A DNA stretch of 64,000 nucleotides from DASXTK01 sp050744325 (GCA_050744325.1 JBOGHK010000047.1:77554-141553), one strand, 5' to 3'; positions 8,124 through 19,022 are shown, counted from the stretch's first letter. Notes: generated by a model not told the origin, from the letters alone. Numbers and translations are program-made.

Positions 8124-9062
8124 GTGACCTCGCCATCGGCGCATCGCGCCTTCATCGCCGAGCTGGAGCCCACCGCTGCGGAGCTCCTCGACCGCCACAT
8201 TGCCCAAGCGAAGGAGTGGTTCCCGCATCAGCTGGTTCCATGGGGCCGGGGCCGCGACTTCGCACCCGACTGGGAGTGGACGCCGGACGATACGGCGTTA
8301 CCGCCCGAGGTGCGATCCGCGCTGTTCGTCAACCTGCTCACCGAGGACAACCTGCCCTACTACTTCCGCACCATCGAGGCGATGTTCGGTCGCGACTCCG
8401 CCTGGGGTGAATGGGTCCGGCGCTGGACGGCCGAGGAAGGCCGGCACTCCATCGTCATCCGCGACTATCTCACCGTAACCCGGGCCATCGACCCCGTCGC
8501 GCTCGAACGGGCCCGGATGGCGCAGGTGCAGTGCGGACAGGTACCCGAGCCCGACCTGCCCCACGACGGATTGGTCTACGTCGCGCTGCAGGAGCTCGCG
8601 ACCCGCATCGCCCATCACCACACCGGCAAGCTGGTCGATGACCCCGTCGGCTACGAGGTGATGAAGCGGGTGGCCTCGGACGAGAACCGGCACTACCTCT
8701 TCTACCGTGACCTGGTGACCCGGGCGCTGCAGGTCGATCCGTCCGGCACGGTCATGGCCATCGACCGCCAGGTGCGCGAGTTCGAGATGCCGGGCACCGG
8801 GATCGTGGACTTCGGGCACCATGCGCGCGCCATCTCCCGCGCCGGCATCTATGACTTCACCGTGCACCACGACCTGATCCTCGTCCCGGTCGTGCTGCGC
8901 CATTGGGCCGTCGAGTCGGTCAGCGGGCTCTCGACCGAAGCCGAGCAGGCCCGGGAATCGCTGATCCACCACATCGATCGCATCGGCCGCGCCAGCCGCC
9001 GGCTCAGCGAACGCCGCGAGGAACGCGAACAGCTTCACCTGGTCACCGCCGCGGGCGGCTGA
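8124..9062 (+). CDS. Acyl-ACP desaturase (ferritin-like diiron)
   Basis: 312 residues of the FA_desaturase_2 family. Diiron ligands are visible in order: TEDNLP (first Glu), EEGRH (Glu and His) and DENRH (Glu and His), with LATRIAHHHTG between them. The family inserts a double bond in ACP-bound fatty acyl chains using ferredoxin electrons and O2, in the cytoplasm; mycobacterial DesA proteins are relatives. The start is a GTG only 8 bases after the operator-like palindrome, so the mRNA leader is very short or absent. It stands alone, inserted between ftsB and DUF501, which are usually adjacent. Confidence 0.87.
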   Translation: MTSPSAHRAFIAELEPTAAELLDRHIAQAKEWFPHQLVPWGRGRDFAPDWEWTPDDTALPPEVRSALFVNLLTEDNLPYYFRTIEAMFGRDSAWGEWVRRWTAEEGRHSIVIRDYLTVTRAIDPVALERARMAQVQCGQVPEPDLPHDGLVYVALQELATRIAHHHTGKLVDDPVGYEVMKRVASDENRHYLFYRDLVTRALQVDPSGTVMAIDRQVREFEMPGTGIVDFGHHARAISRAGIYDFTVHHDLILVPVVLRHWAVESVSGLSTEAEQARESLIHHIDRIGRASRRLSERREEREQLHLVTAAGG

Positions 9063-9153
9063 CCGGCCCACGAGCCGACCCGCCGGGGCCGGACCCCAGC
9101 GAACCCGGATCACATCCACCTGCGTCGTTGGGGTCGAGCGCTCGCCCGGCGGG

Positions 9154-9549
9154 TCAGGGCGGGGTGGGCAAGGTCGTGGTCGGTGCAGTGGTCGTGGTCT
9201 CGGCTGGTGGCGGCAGGACCCCATAGGGCTCCTCACCGGGCAGGACGAGGCCGTAGTCGCGCCGCGCGATCTCTTCCACCGTCTCGGGATCCCGCAGTTC
9301 GTCGGCACGCTCGGCGAGTCGGTCGTTCTCCTCGCTGATCACCTCGAGCCGCTCTCTGGCCCGGTCGCTCGCGACCCGCTGATCGAGGTACAGGCCAACG
9401 GGGAAGATCGAGTAGATCAAGACCGCCGCCAGAGCGCCGCAGGCCGCGATCATGCCGGCCCGCCGCACCTGCGCAGCCCGCTGCTCGCGGGCCGCCTCGT
9501 CGCTGGCGGCCACCGGATCAGAGAGCGCCGCGTAGACCGCAGCCACCAC
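9154..9549 (-). CDS. ftsB: FtsB/DivIC-type septum formation protein
   Basis: About 131 residues: a short basic cytoplasmic end, one membrane span (IAACGALAAVLIYSIFPVGLY), a coiled coil (RARERLEVISEENDRLAERADEL) and the FtsB hallmark EEIARRDYGLVLPGEEPY, ending in a Thr/Pro-rich extracytoplasmic tail. FtsB bridges FtsL and FtsQ in the divisome. The start is uncertain: GTGs at 9549 and 9513 and an ATG at 9453 are all in frame, and the frame stays open through the spacer upstream. The position downstream of eno is the usual actinobacterial order (compare Rv1023-Rv1024). Confidence 0.78.
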   Translation of the reverse strand: MVAAVYAALSDPVAASDEAAREQRAAQVRRAGMIAACGALAAVLIYSIFPVGLYLDQRVASDRARERLEVISEENDRLAERADELRDPETVEEIARRDYGLVLPGEEPYGVLPPPAETTTTAPTTTLPTPP

Positions 9550-9944
9550 TGCGCCCAGGTGCCTGATGCCTGGCGGCCCGCGCCGGTCCTTCTTCGGCGC
9601 CGTCCCGATCGCGGCCGTCGGTGCCAACCCCGACGCCCCGGCGACCGGAGCACGATCGGCGGGTCGCGGCGACGTACGGAGGAAGTCGGCCGGCAGGCTC
9701 GACCCCTGGTTGCCGGGCCACAGCGCCGAGGACGCGACCTCGAGGCGGTGGATGGCTCGGACCATGCGGGCCTTGGCGGTCGACCGTGCCGACTGTGCCG
9801 ACCGTGCCGGTCGCCGCCGGCGCTGCGGTCGACCGAAGCGGAACGGGCCCGGGCCTGACGAGGCTGTCGGGGCGGTGGGGTCGGCCCCGAGGAACCCGGG
9901 AGGGACGCTGCCTCCGCTGGTGCCAGGCCACAGGCCCTTGGGGG
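9550..9944. other. 395-base spacer between ftsB and eno with repeats
   Basis: The ftsB frame stays open across this stretch, but its translation is Pro/Arg-rich and unlike FtsB, so I read it as non-coding. It contains a 9-base tandem unit three times (9781-9807, CGACYGTGC). It also holds two diverged copies of a ~50-base segment, around 9688-9735 and 9888-9937; read on the minus strand both give LWPG..G.S.P..FL. No terminator or promoter stands out. Confidence 0.4.
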
Positions 9945-11237
<1,293 letters not shown>

Positions 11238-11330
11238 GGTGTGATGCGCTCCTATTACCAGTGTGGCTGACGCTACCCGTGGCTTCGCGGCATACGAGGG
11301 TGGTCGGGCGAGAGCTGGCCAGCAGGTCGA

Positions 11331-12704
11331 CTACTCGGTCGGACGCACGCGGAAGCGGTCGCGGATGCCTTCGGCTGCCGTCCGCAACTCGGACTCGGGG
11401 TCTTCGCCGGCACGGCGCGCCTCGTCCACCAGGCTGAGCAGCCGATAGCCGAGATCGTCGGGTGCTGGCGCGCCATTGCCCTCGGCCACCAGGTCACGCC
11501 AGTCGACGTCCTCGACAGCCGCCCGCTTCTGCACCTTCAGCGCGTACAGCAACGCCGGCAGCCCGACCGGGATGCCGTCCATGACGCTGGCCCGGCCCTT
11601 CTCGGCCTTCTTGATCTGCTCCCAGTTGGTCACGACCTCGTCGGCGGTCGCAGCGTCGACGTCGCCGAACACGTGCGGGTGCCGTCCGATCAGCTTCTCG
11701 CTGATGCCACGGGCGACGTCCGCGAGGTCGAAGTGCCCCTCCTCGGCGGCGAGCGTGGCGTGGAAGACCACCTGGAACAGCAGGTCGCCCAGCTCTTCCT
11801 CCAAGGCGTCGACGCCGGCACCTGTCTCGGGGTCGAGGTGGTCGATGGCCTCCAGCACTTCGTAGGCCTCCTCGACCAGGTGCCGGCGCAGGCTGGCGTG
11901 GGTCTGCACCCGATCCCAGGGGCAGTCACGGCGCAGTCGACGGACCACGGCGGCGAAGGCAGCCACCTCGCCGGCGATCGGGGCAGCCAACCGGGGCATG
12001 TACAGCGACGTGAGGTGGTCGGGCTCGAACGAGCGGTCGAGCTCGGTCCAGGGGACCTGGATGACCTGCTCGTCAGGCAGGCCCAGGCGTTGGAGGACGG
12101 TGACGGCGAGCGGCTCGCCCACGGCCGCGGTGCTGGGGCTGATCGCACTGCCGGCGGTGTTGCGGTCGCCCGGGCCGGCGTCGCTGGTTGCGATGGCCAG
12201 CTTCACGTCGGACAGGACCTGCCGGCTGTCGCACTGGGCCACCAGCAGCGGCCCCCGCTCCCCTGCGGCCTCGGTGTCGAACCGGTGGGCGTCGACCAGA
12301 CGGACCCCGCTGTCGAGGGGGTCGAGCCCGAGTCGGTCCCAGGCCAGGTCGAGGAACGACAGCGCCGGCAGCACCTCGACGTCGACCCGGGAGTCTGCCC
12401 GGAGCCGCTCCACCGTCGACTCCGCGACGGCCGGTGATCCGGGCACGGCGTAGAGCACCTCACCGTTCTCCTGCGCCGCTGCGACCAGACGGGCCACGAT
12501 GCCGTCGTACACCTCGTCGAAGGTGGCTGCGGACTGGTAGAGGTCGTCGAGGTCCTCGGCATCGCCCACGACATCCGCGGACGGATGGCGCCGGGTGCGC
12601 AGGAAGCGCCGGTCGATGCGCCCGATCGCCGCCGTAGTCGCCGCCGTGACCAGGTCAGCTGTCGCCGGCCCCAGGCCGCAGACGACGACCCGTGGCTGCC
12701 TCAC
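11331..12704 (-). CDS. mazG: MazG-type nucleoside triphosphate pyrophosphohydrolase with methylase-like N-terminal domain
   Basis: 457 residues. Residues 1 to ~230 resemble the tetrapyrrole-methylase-like domain of YabN (VVVCGLGPATADLV, LYAVPGSPAVAE), with a low-complexity insert near residues 170-190. From ~250 on is the MazG domain: CPWDRVQTHASLRRHLVEEAYEVLEAID and EEELGDLLFQVVFHA give the metal-binding acidic helices. A second MazG-like tail includes RHPHVFGDV and NWEQIKKAEKG. MazG hydrolyses NTPs and dNTPs to monophosphates, cleaning the pool. The GTG start overlaps the upstream lipoprotein stop by 4 bases (GTGA), indicating coupling. Confidence 0.9.
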   Translation of the reverse strand: MRQPRVVVCGLGPATADLVTAATTAAIGRIDRRFLRTRRHPSADVVGDAEDLDDLYQSAATFDEVYDGIVARLVAAAQENGEVLYAVPGSPAVAESTVERLRADSRVDVEVLPALSFLDLAWDRLGLDPLDSGVRLVDAHRFDTEAAGERGPLLVAQCDSRQVLSDVKLAIATSDAGPGDRNTAGSAISPSTAAVGEPLAVTVLQRLGLPDEQVIQVPWTELDRSFEPDHLTSLYMPRLAAPIAGEVAAFAAVVRRLRRDCPWDRVQTHASLRRHLVEEAYEVLEAIDHLDPETGAGVDALEEELGDLLFQVVFHATLAAEEGHFDLADVARGISEKLIGRHPHVFGDVDAATADEVVTNWEQIKKAEKGRASVMDGIPVGLPALLYALKVQKRAAVEDVDWRDLVAEGNGAPAPDDLGYRLLSLVDEARRAGEDPESELRTAAEGIRDRFRVRPTE

Positions 12705-13351
12705 GGACTGTCGGGTGCCTCGGGGTCGCCAGCGGTGCCGGCGTCGTCGGCCTCGTCGGCCTCGCGAGGCGCCGGCCCCTCGGGTGGAGTGATGGCTGGC
12801 TGCTGGTTGAGCAGCGCATCAACGTCGAACGTGCCGTAGCGCGAGTTGAGCTCGACCTCGGTGGTCTCGGCCACCTCGCGTAGCGCCGTCGCAAACCCCT
12901 CCTGGCCCAGCGCAGTCTGCAGGCTCACCAGGCGTGCATAGTCGTCGACCAGCTGGTCCTGGTAGCTCGTCGAGAAGCTGTCGAAAGCCCCGCCGAGCTG
13001 GGAGGTGAGCTGCTCGCGCGCCGCGCTGCGGTCGCCATCGGCCAGCACGAGCTCCTCGTCGTCGAACAGCTCGCCGACCAGCATGAAGGTCACACGCTGT
13101 TCGAGGATCTGGCCGACGAACTCCTGGCTGAAGCTGCCCTCCGCGTCGCCCTGCAGGCTGTCGGCCCCCTGGCCTGTCGCCTCGAGGAACGCCTCGTTGT
13201 CGGCATACGCCTTCAGCTCGTCGATGAGATCGGCCTCGGAGAGCGTCTGGTCGCCGACCCGGGCCGCGGCGGACTGGTCGCTGCAGCCCGTCAATGCCAA
13301 CCCGAGGGCACCGATTGCAACGACCAGCGGAGCGAGACGTCGTCCGAGCAC
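12701..13351 (-). CDS. SurA-like N-terminal domain lipoprotein
   Basis: 216 residues. A signal peptide with lipobox (LGLALTGCSD) is followed by ARVGDQTLSEADLIDELKAYADN, the usual beginning of SurA/PrsA-type chaperones. No PPIase domain follows; the chain ends in an acidic Glu/Ala/Pro tail (from about residue 185). Homologous short proteins bind unfolded exported proteins at the membrane; here the exact job is unknown. In M. tuberculosis the equivalent slot between mazG and eno holds lipoprotein LpqU; here the lipoprotein lies between mfd and mazG. It overlaps mazG by 4 bases. Confidence 0.75.
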   Translation of the reverse strand: MLGRRLAPLVVAIGALGLALTGCSDQSAAARVGDQTLSEADLIDELKAYADNEAFLEATGQGADSLQGDAEGSFSQEFVGQILEQRVTFMLVGELFDDEELVLADGDRSAAREQLTSQLGGAFDSFSTSYQDQLVDDYARLVSLQTALGQEGFATALREVAETTEVELNSRYGTFDVDALLNQQPAITPPEGPAPREADEADDAGTAGDPEAPDSP

Positions 13352-13442
13352 GGTGGCAGATCGTAGGTGAGCCAGCGGCTACGACCGAACTGCTCCCGAA
13401 GTCGGGCCTATGCACCCAAGTTCGGGGGCAGGTTCGATCTCG

Positions 13443-16400
13443 CTACGCCGCTACCTCGGCGGGGATGAGGTCGGCGAGAAAGGCGACCAGGTCGAGCGCC
13501 ACGTCGCGGCCGCCCTTCACGGGCAGGACCAGCTGCGACAGGTCGGGCTTGTACACCGCCTTGGGAGCCAGGCGCTTCAGCCGGATCTCCTGGCTGACCT
13601 TGAGGTGTACCGGCGACAGGCGAGCCGTCCAGGTCGGCGCCCCGAAGCCCGTCGTGCGCACGACGTTGACCTCGCGCAGCCCGACCCGCGCGCACTCGGC
13701 GCGCAGCCGGGCGACGTCAAGCAGCGCGGCAGCCTCGTCGGGGATCGGGCCGTAGCGGTCTTCCCACTCGATCTTCACGTCGTCGACCTCGGTGTCCTCG
13801 GTCACGGCGGCCAACCGCCGGTACGCCTCGAGCCGCAGTTCCTCCTTCGCGACGTAGCCCTTGGGGAGGTTGGCGTCGACGGGTAGGTCGAGCTTGATCT
13901 CGGCCGGCTCGCGGACCTGCTCGCCCTTCAGCTCGGCGACCACCTCGCTGACCATCTGGCAGTACAGGTCGTAACCGACGGCCGCGACGTGGCCCGACTG
14001 CCCGGTGCCGAGCAGGTTGCCTGCACCGCGTATCTCCAGGTCGCGCATCGCGATCTTGAACCCCGAGCCCAGCTCGGTTGCCTCGCCGATGGTCTTGAGC
14101 CGTTCGTAGGCCTCCTCGGTGAGCACCCTGTCTCGAGGGTGGAACAGGTAGGCGTAGGCGCGTTGGCCTGCCCGACCGACCCGGCCCCGCAGCTGGTGCA
14201 GCTGGCCGAGCCCCAACAGATCGGACCGATCGACAACCAGCGTGTTCACCGTCGGCATGTCGATGCCCGACTCGATGATCGTCGTGCAGACCAGGACGTC
14301 GTACGCGCCCTCCCAGAAGTCGAGCACCACCCGTTCGAGCGATCCCTCGTCCATCTGGCCGTGGGCGATCGCGACGCGAGCCTCGGGGACCAGGTCGCGC
14401 ACGCGGGCGGCGACATGGTCGATGTCCTGGACCCGGTTGTGCACGAAGAACACCTGGCCCTCGCGGAGCAGCTCGCGCCGGATCGCCTCGGCGATCGCCC
14501 GCTCGTCGTGCTCGCCGACGTAGGTGAGGATCGGCTGCCGCTCGGCCGGCGGCGTGTTGAGCAGCGTGAGGTCGCGGATGCCGGTGAGGCTCATCTCGAG
14601 CGTGCGCGGGATCGGCGTCGCGCTGAGAGTCAGCACGTCGACTCCGGTGCGCAGCTTCTTGATCTGCTCCTTGTGGCTGACGCCGAAGCGCTGCTCCTCG
14701 TCGACCACCAACAGGCCCAGGTTCTTGAAGTCGATGTCGGTGGACAGCAAGCGATGGGTACCGATGACCAGGTCGACCTCGCCGCTGGCAAGGCCCTTGG
14801 TGACCTTGCGGGCCTGCGCTGGGGTGAGGAACCGTGACAGCACCTCGACCCGGATCGGGTAGCCCGCGAACCGGTCGCCGAAGGTCTGGAGGTGCTGCTG
14901 AGCCAGCAACGTCGTCGGCACCAGCACCGCGACCTGGCTGCCGTCCTGGATCGCTTTGAACGCCGCTCGAATCGCCACCTCGGTCTTGCCGAAGCCCACG
15001 TCGCCGCAGACCAGCCGGTCCATCGGGGAGACGGCCTCCATGTCGGACTTCACGTCGGCGATGGCCTTCAGCTGGTCGGGGGTCTCCTGGTAGGGGAAGG
15101 CGTCCTCCAACTCGTGCTGCCAGGGTGTGTCCGGCGGGAAGACGTGGCCCTCGGCCTGCTGGCGGGTCTGGTAGAGGACCACCAGCTCCTGCGCGATCTC
15201 GGCGACGGCTGCTCTAACCCGGGCCTTGGTCTTCTGCCAGCCCTCTCCGCCGAGCCGGTTGAGCGTCGGATTCTCGCCGCCCGTGTAGTGGCGGACCGCG
15301 TCGATCTGGTCGGACGGGACGTAGAGACGGTCGTCGCCCTTGTACTCGAGCAGCAGGTAGTCGCGCTCGATGCCCCCGATGGCCCGCTTGACCATGCCGC
15401 CGTACCGGGCGACGCCGTGCTGGTGGTGGACCACGTAGTCGCCGGGTTTCAGGTCGTCGAAGAACCGCTCGGCGTCGCGCCGCCGCGGCCGGGCGGGCCG
15501 GTGAGCACGGCGCCGCCCGGTCAGGTCGGGCTCGGCCAGCACCGCGAGCTTGACCTCGCGGAGGACGCAGCCGCGCTCGAGCGGCGCGACCACGACCTGG
15601 GCGGCGATGCCCTCGCCGGACAGCACCTCGTGCAGGCGGGCGGCGGACCCGGCCCCGTCGGCACCCACGACGATGCGGAACCCGTCGCGCTGGAGACCGC
15701 TCAACCGCTGGAACAGCCCGCTGCCGTCACCGACCACAGGGTCCCACCCGGAGCCGGCGATCGCCGGTGTCGTGGGGTTGTCGGGGACGTTGACCAGGTG
15801 CCACGCGGGTGAGCGCGTGTGGGCCAGCAGCCGGTCGAAGTCGAGGTGGAGTTGGGGGAAGCCGTGACCGGGGTCGTCGGCGCCGTCGTCGCCGCCATCG
15901 TTGCCGGCATCAGCCGTGACCGCACCCCAGGTCACCGCCAGCGTCGCGGCGAGGTCAGCTTCCTCGGCCAGCAGGTCGGCGGCCCGGTCGCGCATGCGGC
16001 GCGGCTCGACCAGCAGGACCTGAGCACCGTCGCCGATCAGGTCGAACAGGACGTGCTCGGTCGGCGCGAGCCAGGGCAGCCACGACTCCATCCCGTCGAA
16101 GTGCAAGCCCTGGGCAAGCTTCTCCCACTGCTCGCGGCCCCACGGCTCGAGACCGATCAGGCGCTCGGCGCGCTCGCGCACCTCGGCGGTGGGCAGCAGC
16201 TCGCGGCAGGGGAAGATCCTCACCTCGTCGACGTCGTCGACCGAGCGTTGGTCGGACACCGAGAACGTGGCCAGCCGGTCGACCTCGTCGCCCCACAGGT
16301 CGATGCGGACCGGCCGGTCAGCGGTCGACGGGAACACGTCGACGATCGACCCGCGCACGGCGACCTCGCCCCGGTGCTCGACGACGCCCTCACGGCGATA

Positions 16401-16925
16401 GCCGGTGGCCACCACGTCGGCCACGAGACGGTCACGGTCGATCTGCTGGCCGGGCCGGATCGTCAATGGCTCGAGCTCTTCGACGTGGGGGCCGAGACGC
16501 TGCACCAGCGCCCGCACCGAGGCGACGATGACCTCGGGGCAGCGCTCGGGCTTGCGCAGCCGCCACAGCACCCGCAGCCGTCGGCCCATGGTCTGGAACG
16601 CTGGGCTCACCCGCTCGAACGGCAGCGTCTCCCAAGCCGGGAACAGCTCGACCGCGTCGTCGCCGAGGTAGACCGCGAGGTCGCGGGCCAGGCGCTCGGC
16701 CTCGGTGGAGGTCGGGACCGCCAGCACGATGGGGCGTCGCGTCGACAGCCGAGACATCCCAGCGACCACCAGGGCTCGGGTGGCCTCGGGAACGGCCAGC
16801 GTGACCGACGTGCGGCCGAGGACCCGAGCAAGCGCGGGCTCGTCGCGCACCATGTCAGGCAGGTGGCGCAGCGAGTCGGTGGGCGCGCTGGTGAGCGCCC
16901 CGAAGGTCGTGGGGGCGGTGTTCAT
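13443..16925 (-). CDS. mfd: Transcription-repair coupling factor Mfd
   Basis: About 1160 residues. The UvrB-like N-terminal module includes LAVPTSTEAERLARDLAVYL and FPAWETLPFERVSP. The RNA polymerase interaction domain starts near FFDDLKPGDYVVHHQHGVARYGG. The translocase motor has Walker A GDVGFGKTEVAIRAA, Walker B VVDEEQRFGV, SATPIPRTLEM and the QLRGRVGRAG motif; the TRCF C-terminal domain follows. Mfd removes stalled RNA polymerase at lesions and recruits UvrA. I start at the ATG at 16925; an upstream ATG 11 codons earlier is less likely. A Gly/Asp-rich insert (about residues 353-366) is unusual. It is normally next to pth but is separated from it here by 19 kb. Confidence 0.96.
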   Translation of the reverse strand: MNTAPTTFGALTSAPTDSLRHLPDMVRDEPALARVLGRTSVTLAVPEATRALVVAGMSRLSTRRPIVLAVPTSTEAERLARDLAVYLGDDAVELFPAWETLPFERVSPAFQTMGRRLRVLWRLRKPERCPEVIVASVRALVQRLGPHVEELEPLTIRPGQQIDRDRLVADVVATGYRREGVVEHRGEVAVRGSIVDVFPSTADRPVRIDLWGDEVDRLATFSVSDQRSVDDVDEVRIFPCRELLPTAEVRERAERLIGLEPWGREQWEKLAQGLHFDGMESWLPWLAPTEHVLFDLIGDGAQVLLVEPRRMRDRAADLLAEEADLAATLAVTWGAVTADAGNDGGDDGADDPGHGFPQLHLDFDRLLAHTRSPAWHLVNVPDNPTTPAIAGSGWDPVVGDGSGLFQRLSGLQRDGFRIVVGADGAGSAARLHEVLSGEGIAAQVVVAPLERGCVLREVKLAVLAEPDLTGRRRAHRPARPRRRDAERFFDDLKPGDYVVHHQHGVARYGGMVKRAIGGIERDYLLLEYKGDDRLYVPSDQIDAVRHYTGGENPTLNRLGGEGWQKTKARVRAAVAEIAQELVVLYQTRQQAEGHVFPPDTPWQHELEDAFPYQETPDQLKAIADVKSDMEAVSPMDRLVCGDVGFGKTEVAIRAAFKAIQDGSQVAVLVPTTLLAQQHLQTFGDRFAGYPIRVEVLSRFLTPAQARKVTKGLASGEVDLVIGTHRLLSTDIDFKNLGLLVVDEEQRFGVSHKEQIKKLRTGVDVLTLSATPIPRTLEMSLTGIRDLTLLNTPPAERQPILTYVGEHDERAIAEAIRRELLREGQVFFVHNRVQDIDHVAARVRDLVPEARVAIAHGQMDEGSLERVVLDFWEGAYDVLVCTTIIESGIDMPTVNTLVVDRSDLLGLGQLHQLRGRVGRAGQRAYAYLFHPRDRVLTEEAYERLKTIGEATELGSGFKIAMRDLEIRGAGNLLGTGQSGHVAAVGYDLYCQMVSEVVAELKGEQVREPAEIKLDLPVDANLPKGYVAKEELRLEAYRRLAAVTEDTEVDDVKIEWEDRYGPIPDEAAALLDVARLRAECARVGLREVNVVRTTGFGAPTWTARLSPVHLKVSQEIRLKRLAPKAVYKPDLSQLVLPVKGGRDVALDLVAFLADLIPAEVAA

Positions 16926-17050
16926 CGCGTCCGTCAAGCTACCTGCTCGGTGTGACACCGAAGCCCTGCATCGGGGGCGACATATCTACAAGACCCCTGT
17001 CACACCCCCGGCGTAGGTTGCGCTGAGGATGTGATCGCCGGTGGCTACCG

Positions 17051-17067
17051 TATTCCGCTTCGGAATA
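17051..17067. promoter_or_regulatory. Operator-like palindrome upstream of ABC exporter
   Basis: TATTCCG and CGGAATA flank a CTT centre: perfect 7-base arms, AT-rich against the surrounding DNA. It lies 148 bases before the exporter ATPase gene and 126 bases from mfd, in the longest promoter region nearby. This looks like a dimeric repressor site or part of a promoter; no regulator gene adjoins it. Confidence 0.4.
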
Positions 17068-17214
17068 TGGGAAGGTCGGGACGATGAGTTCGCGGCCGTC
17101 CGCCGGTCGGACCGATCAGCGGGAAGAGGGAAGTGGACAGTAGATGGCCATTTCATGTTGTCAGCATGAAGGCCCGGAATGACACGGAACAGGCAGGAAC
17201 GGTAGGTCACGAAC

Positions 17215-18204
17215 ATGTGTACGACAGAGTCGTCGTCCGCCATCAGGACCGAGGGGCTGGTCCGCCAGTTCAACGGCCTGACGGCGGTCGACAAGGTCGA
17301 CCTCGACATCCATCAACGCGAGATCTACGGCTTCCTCGGGCCTAACGGCGCCGGCAAGTCGACCATGGTCCGCATGCTGTGCACGCTGCTCGCCCCCACC
17401 GACGGGCGGGCGACGGTCGCCGGCTATGACGTCGCTCGGCAACCGGGCGACGTGCGGCTGCGCATCGGCGTGGCGCTCCAGGAGGCCGCGCTCGATCCCA
17501 AGCAGACGGGCGCCGAGCTCCTCCGCCTGCAGGGGCTGCTGTACGGGCTGCCCAAGTCGGTGCTCGGCAAGCGAGTGGCCGACCTCGGCGAGCTGATCGA
17601 CCTGACCGACGCCCTGAACCGCCCCATCGAGACCTACTCGGGGGGCATGAAGCGTCGACTCGACCTCGCTGCGGCGCTGGTCCACAACCCCGAGATCCTC
17701 TTCCTCGACGAGCCGACCACCGGGCTCGACCCGGTCAGCCGGGTGCGCGTGTGGGACGAGGTCCGTCGGCTCAACCGCGATCTCGGCATGACCATCTTCC
17801 TCACCACCCAATACCTCGAGGAGGCCGACGAGCTGGCCGACAGGGTCGGCATCATCGACCACGGCCGCATCGTCGCCGAGGGCACACCGACCGACCTGAA
17901 GCGGTCGGTGGGCGCCGACGTGATCTTCGCCCGCCTCGACACCGACGCAGCCGGCATCTGCCCGATCATCGAAACCGTGCCGGGCGTGCAGAGCGTCGAG
18001 GCCCGAGGCACCGAGCTGGTGATCACCACCGAGAACGGCGCCGCCACCATCAGCCCGGTCGCCGTGGCGCTGGCCGGCTGCGAGGCCCGAGTCCGCGACC
18101 TGACCCTGCGCACCCCGACGCTCGACGACGTGTTCCTCGACCTCACGGGAACCCACATCGAGCAGGAAGAGATCACTCCCGAGGACGAGGAGGAAGCCAA
18201 GTGA
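17215..18204 (+). CDS. DrrA-type ABC exporter ATP-binding protein
   Basis: 329 residues. Walker A GPNGAGKST (about residue 43), Q-loop, signature YSGGMKRRLDLAAALV, Walker B ILFLDEPTTGLDP and the H-loop region TTQYLEEADELADRV are complete. A C-terminal DUF4162-like domain ends with RVRDLTLRTPTLDDVFLDLTG, as in daunorubicin-resistance ATPases. It energises export of a drug, lipid or peptide through the permease encoded next; the substrate is unknown. The stop overlaps the permease GTG by 4 bases. Confidence 0.9.
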   Translation: MCTTESSSAIRTEGLVRQFNGLTAVDKVDLDIHQREIYGFLGPNGAGKSTMVRMLCTLLAPTDGRATVAGYDVARQPGDVRLRIGVALQEAALDPKQTGAELLRLQGLLYGLPKSVLGKRVADLGELIDLTDALNRPIETYSGGMKRRLDLAAALVHNPEILFLDEPTTGLDPVSRVRVWDEVRRLNRDLGMTIFLTTQYLEEADELADRVGIIDHGRIVAEGTPTDLKRSVGADVIFARLDTDAAGICPIIETVPGVQSVEARGTELVITTENGAATISPVAVALAGCEARVRDLTLRTPTLDDVFLDLTGTHIEQEEITPEDEEEAK

Positions 18205-19022
18205 CTACCGCCGTCGACATCATCACCCCTGTCGGGGGCGATGCGCTGCGACCCCGCGCGGCCGGGCTGATCCACGACCTGGGCTCCATCGCGGGGCGGG
18301 CGCTCCGCGCCGTCCCCCGCGATGTCGAGTCGATCGTGCCGGCCATCTTCATCGCCCTGTTCTTCTTCCTGGTGAACGTGGCGACGATGGAGACGGCCAT
18401 CGAGGCCCAGGCCCCGGGCTTGAGCTACACGGCGTTCCAGATGCCGACCGCCATCCTGCTCGGGGTCACGGGTGTCTCCCGCGCCTACGCGCTGGTGCTC
18501 GACATCCAGAATGGCTACTTCGACCGTCTGCTGCTCACCCCGGTACGGCGGCTGGCCATCCTTGTCGGCCACATGATCGCCGACGTCACGGTGGCGTGCG
18601 TCCTGGCGATCCCGATCCTGGCGCTCGGTCTGCTCATGGGCGTCGACTTCGAGGCCGGCATCCTCGGCATCCCGGCCTTCATCGCCATCGCCGGCCTATG
18701 GAGCCTGGCCTTCGCCGGGTTCGGCTACGCCATCGCCCTCAAGACCGGCAATCCGGCAGCGGTGCAGTCCAGCTTCCTGCTGTTCTTCCCGTTCCTGTTC
18801 CTGACGACGTCGTACGTGCCGCGGAGCCAGCTGTCGCCCTGGCTCGACACGGTCGCCAGCTTCAATCCTGTCACCTACCTGCTGGAGGGGATGCGGTCGC
18901 TGGTCCTCGCTGGGTGGGAGTGGGACGAGTTGGGCAAGTCCGTGCTGGCAGTCGGCATCGTGGGCACGGCGAGCATGTCGATGTGCTTCGCCGCTCTGCG
19001 CGGCCGCATCCGCCGGGGCTGA
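18201..19022 (+). CDS. DrrB-type ABC-2 permease
   Basis: 273 residues with about six membrane spans (for example IVPAIFIALFFFLVNVA and AILVGHMIADVTVACVLAI) and the ABC-2 signature region SFLLFFPFLFLTTSYVPRSQLSPWLDTVASFNPVTYLLEGMR, typical of the DrrB/NodJ family. It forms the membrane channel for the ATPase upstream. The GTG start is fixed by the 4-base overlap with the ATPase stop. A divergent start further upstream would lie inside the ATPase gene. Confidence 0.88.
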   Translation: MTTAVDIITPVGGDALRPRAAGLIHDLGSIAGRALRAVPRDVESIVPAIFIALFFFLVNVATMETAIEAQAPGLSYTAFQMPTAILLGVTGVSRAYALVLDIQNGYFDRLLLTPVRRLAILVGHMIADVTVACVLAIPILALGLLMGVDFEAGILGIPAFIAIAGLWSLAFAGFGYAIALKTGNPAAVQSSFLLFFPFLFLTTSYVPRSQLSPWLDTVASFNPVTYLLEGMRSLVLAGWEWDELGKSVLAVGIVGTASMSMCFAALRGRIRRG

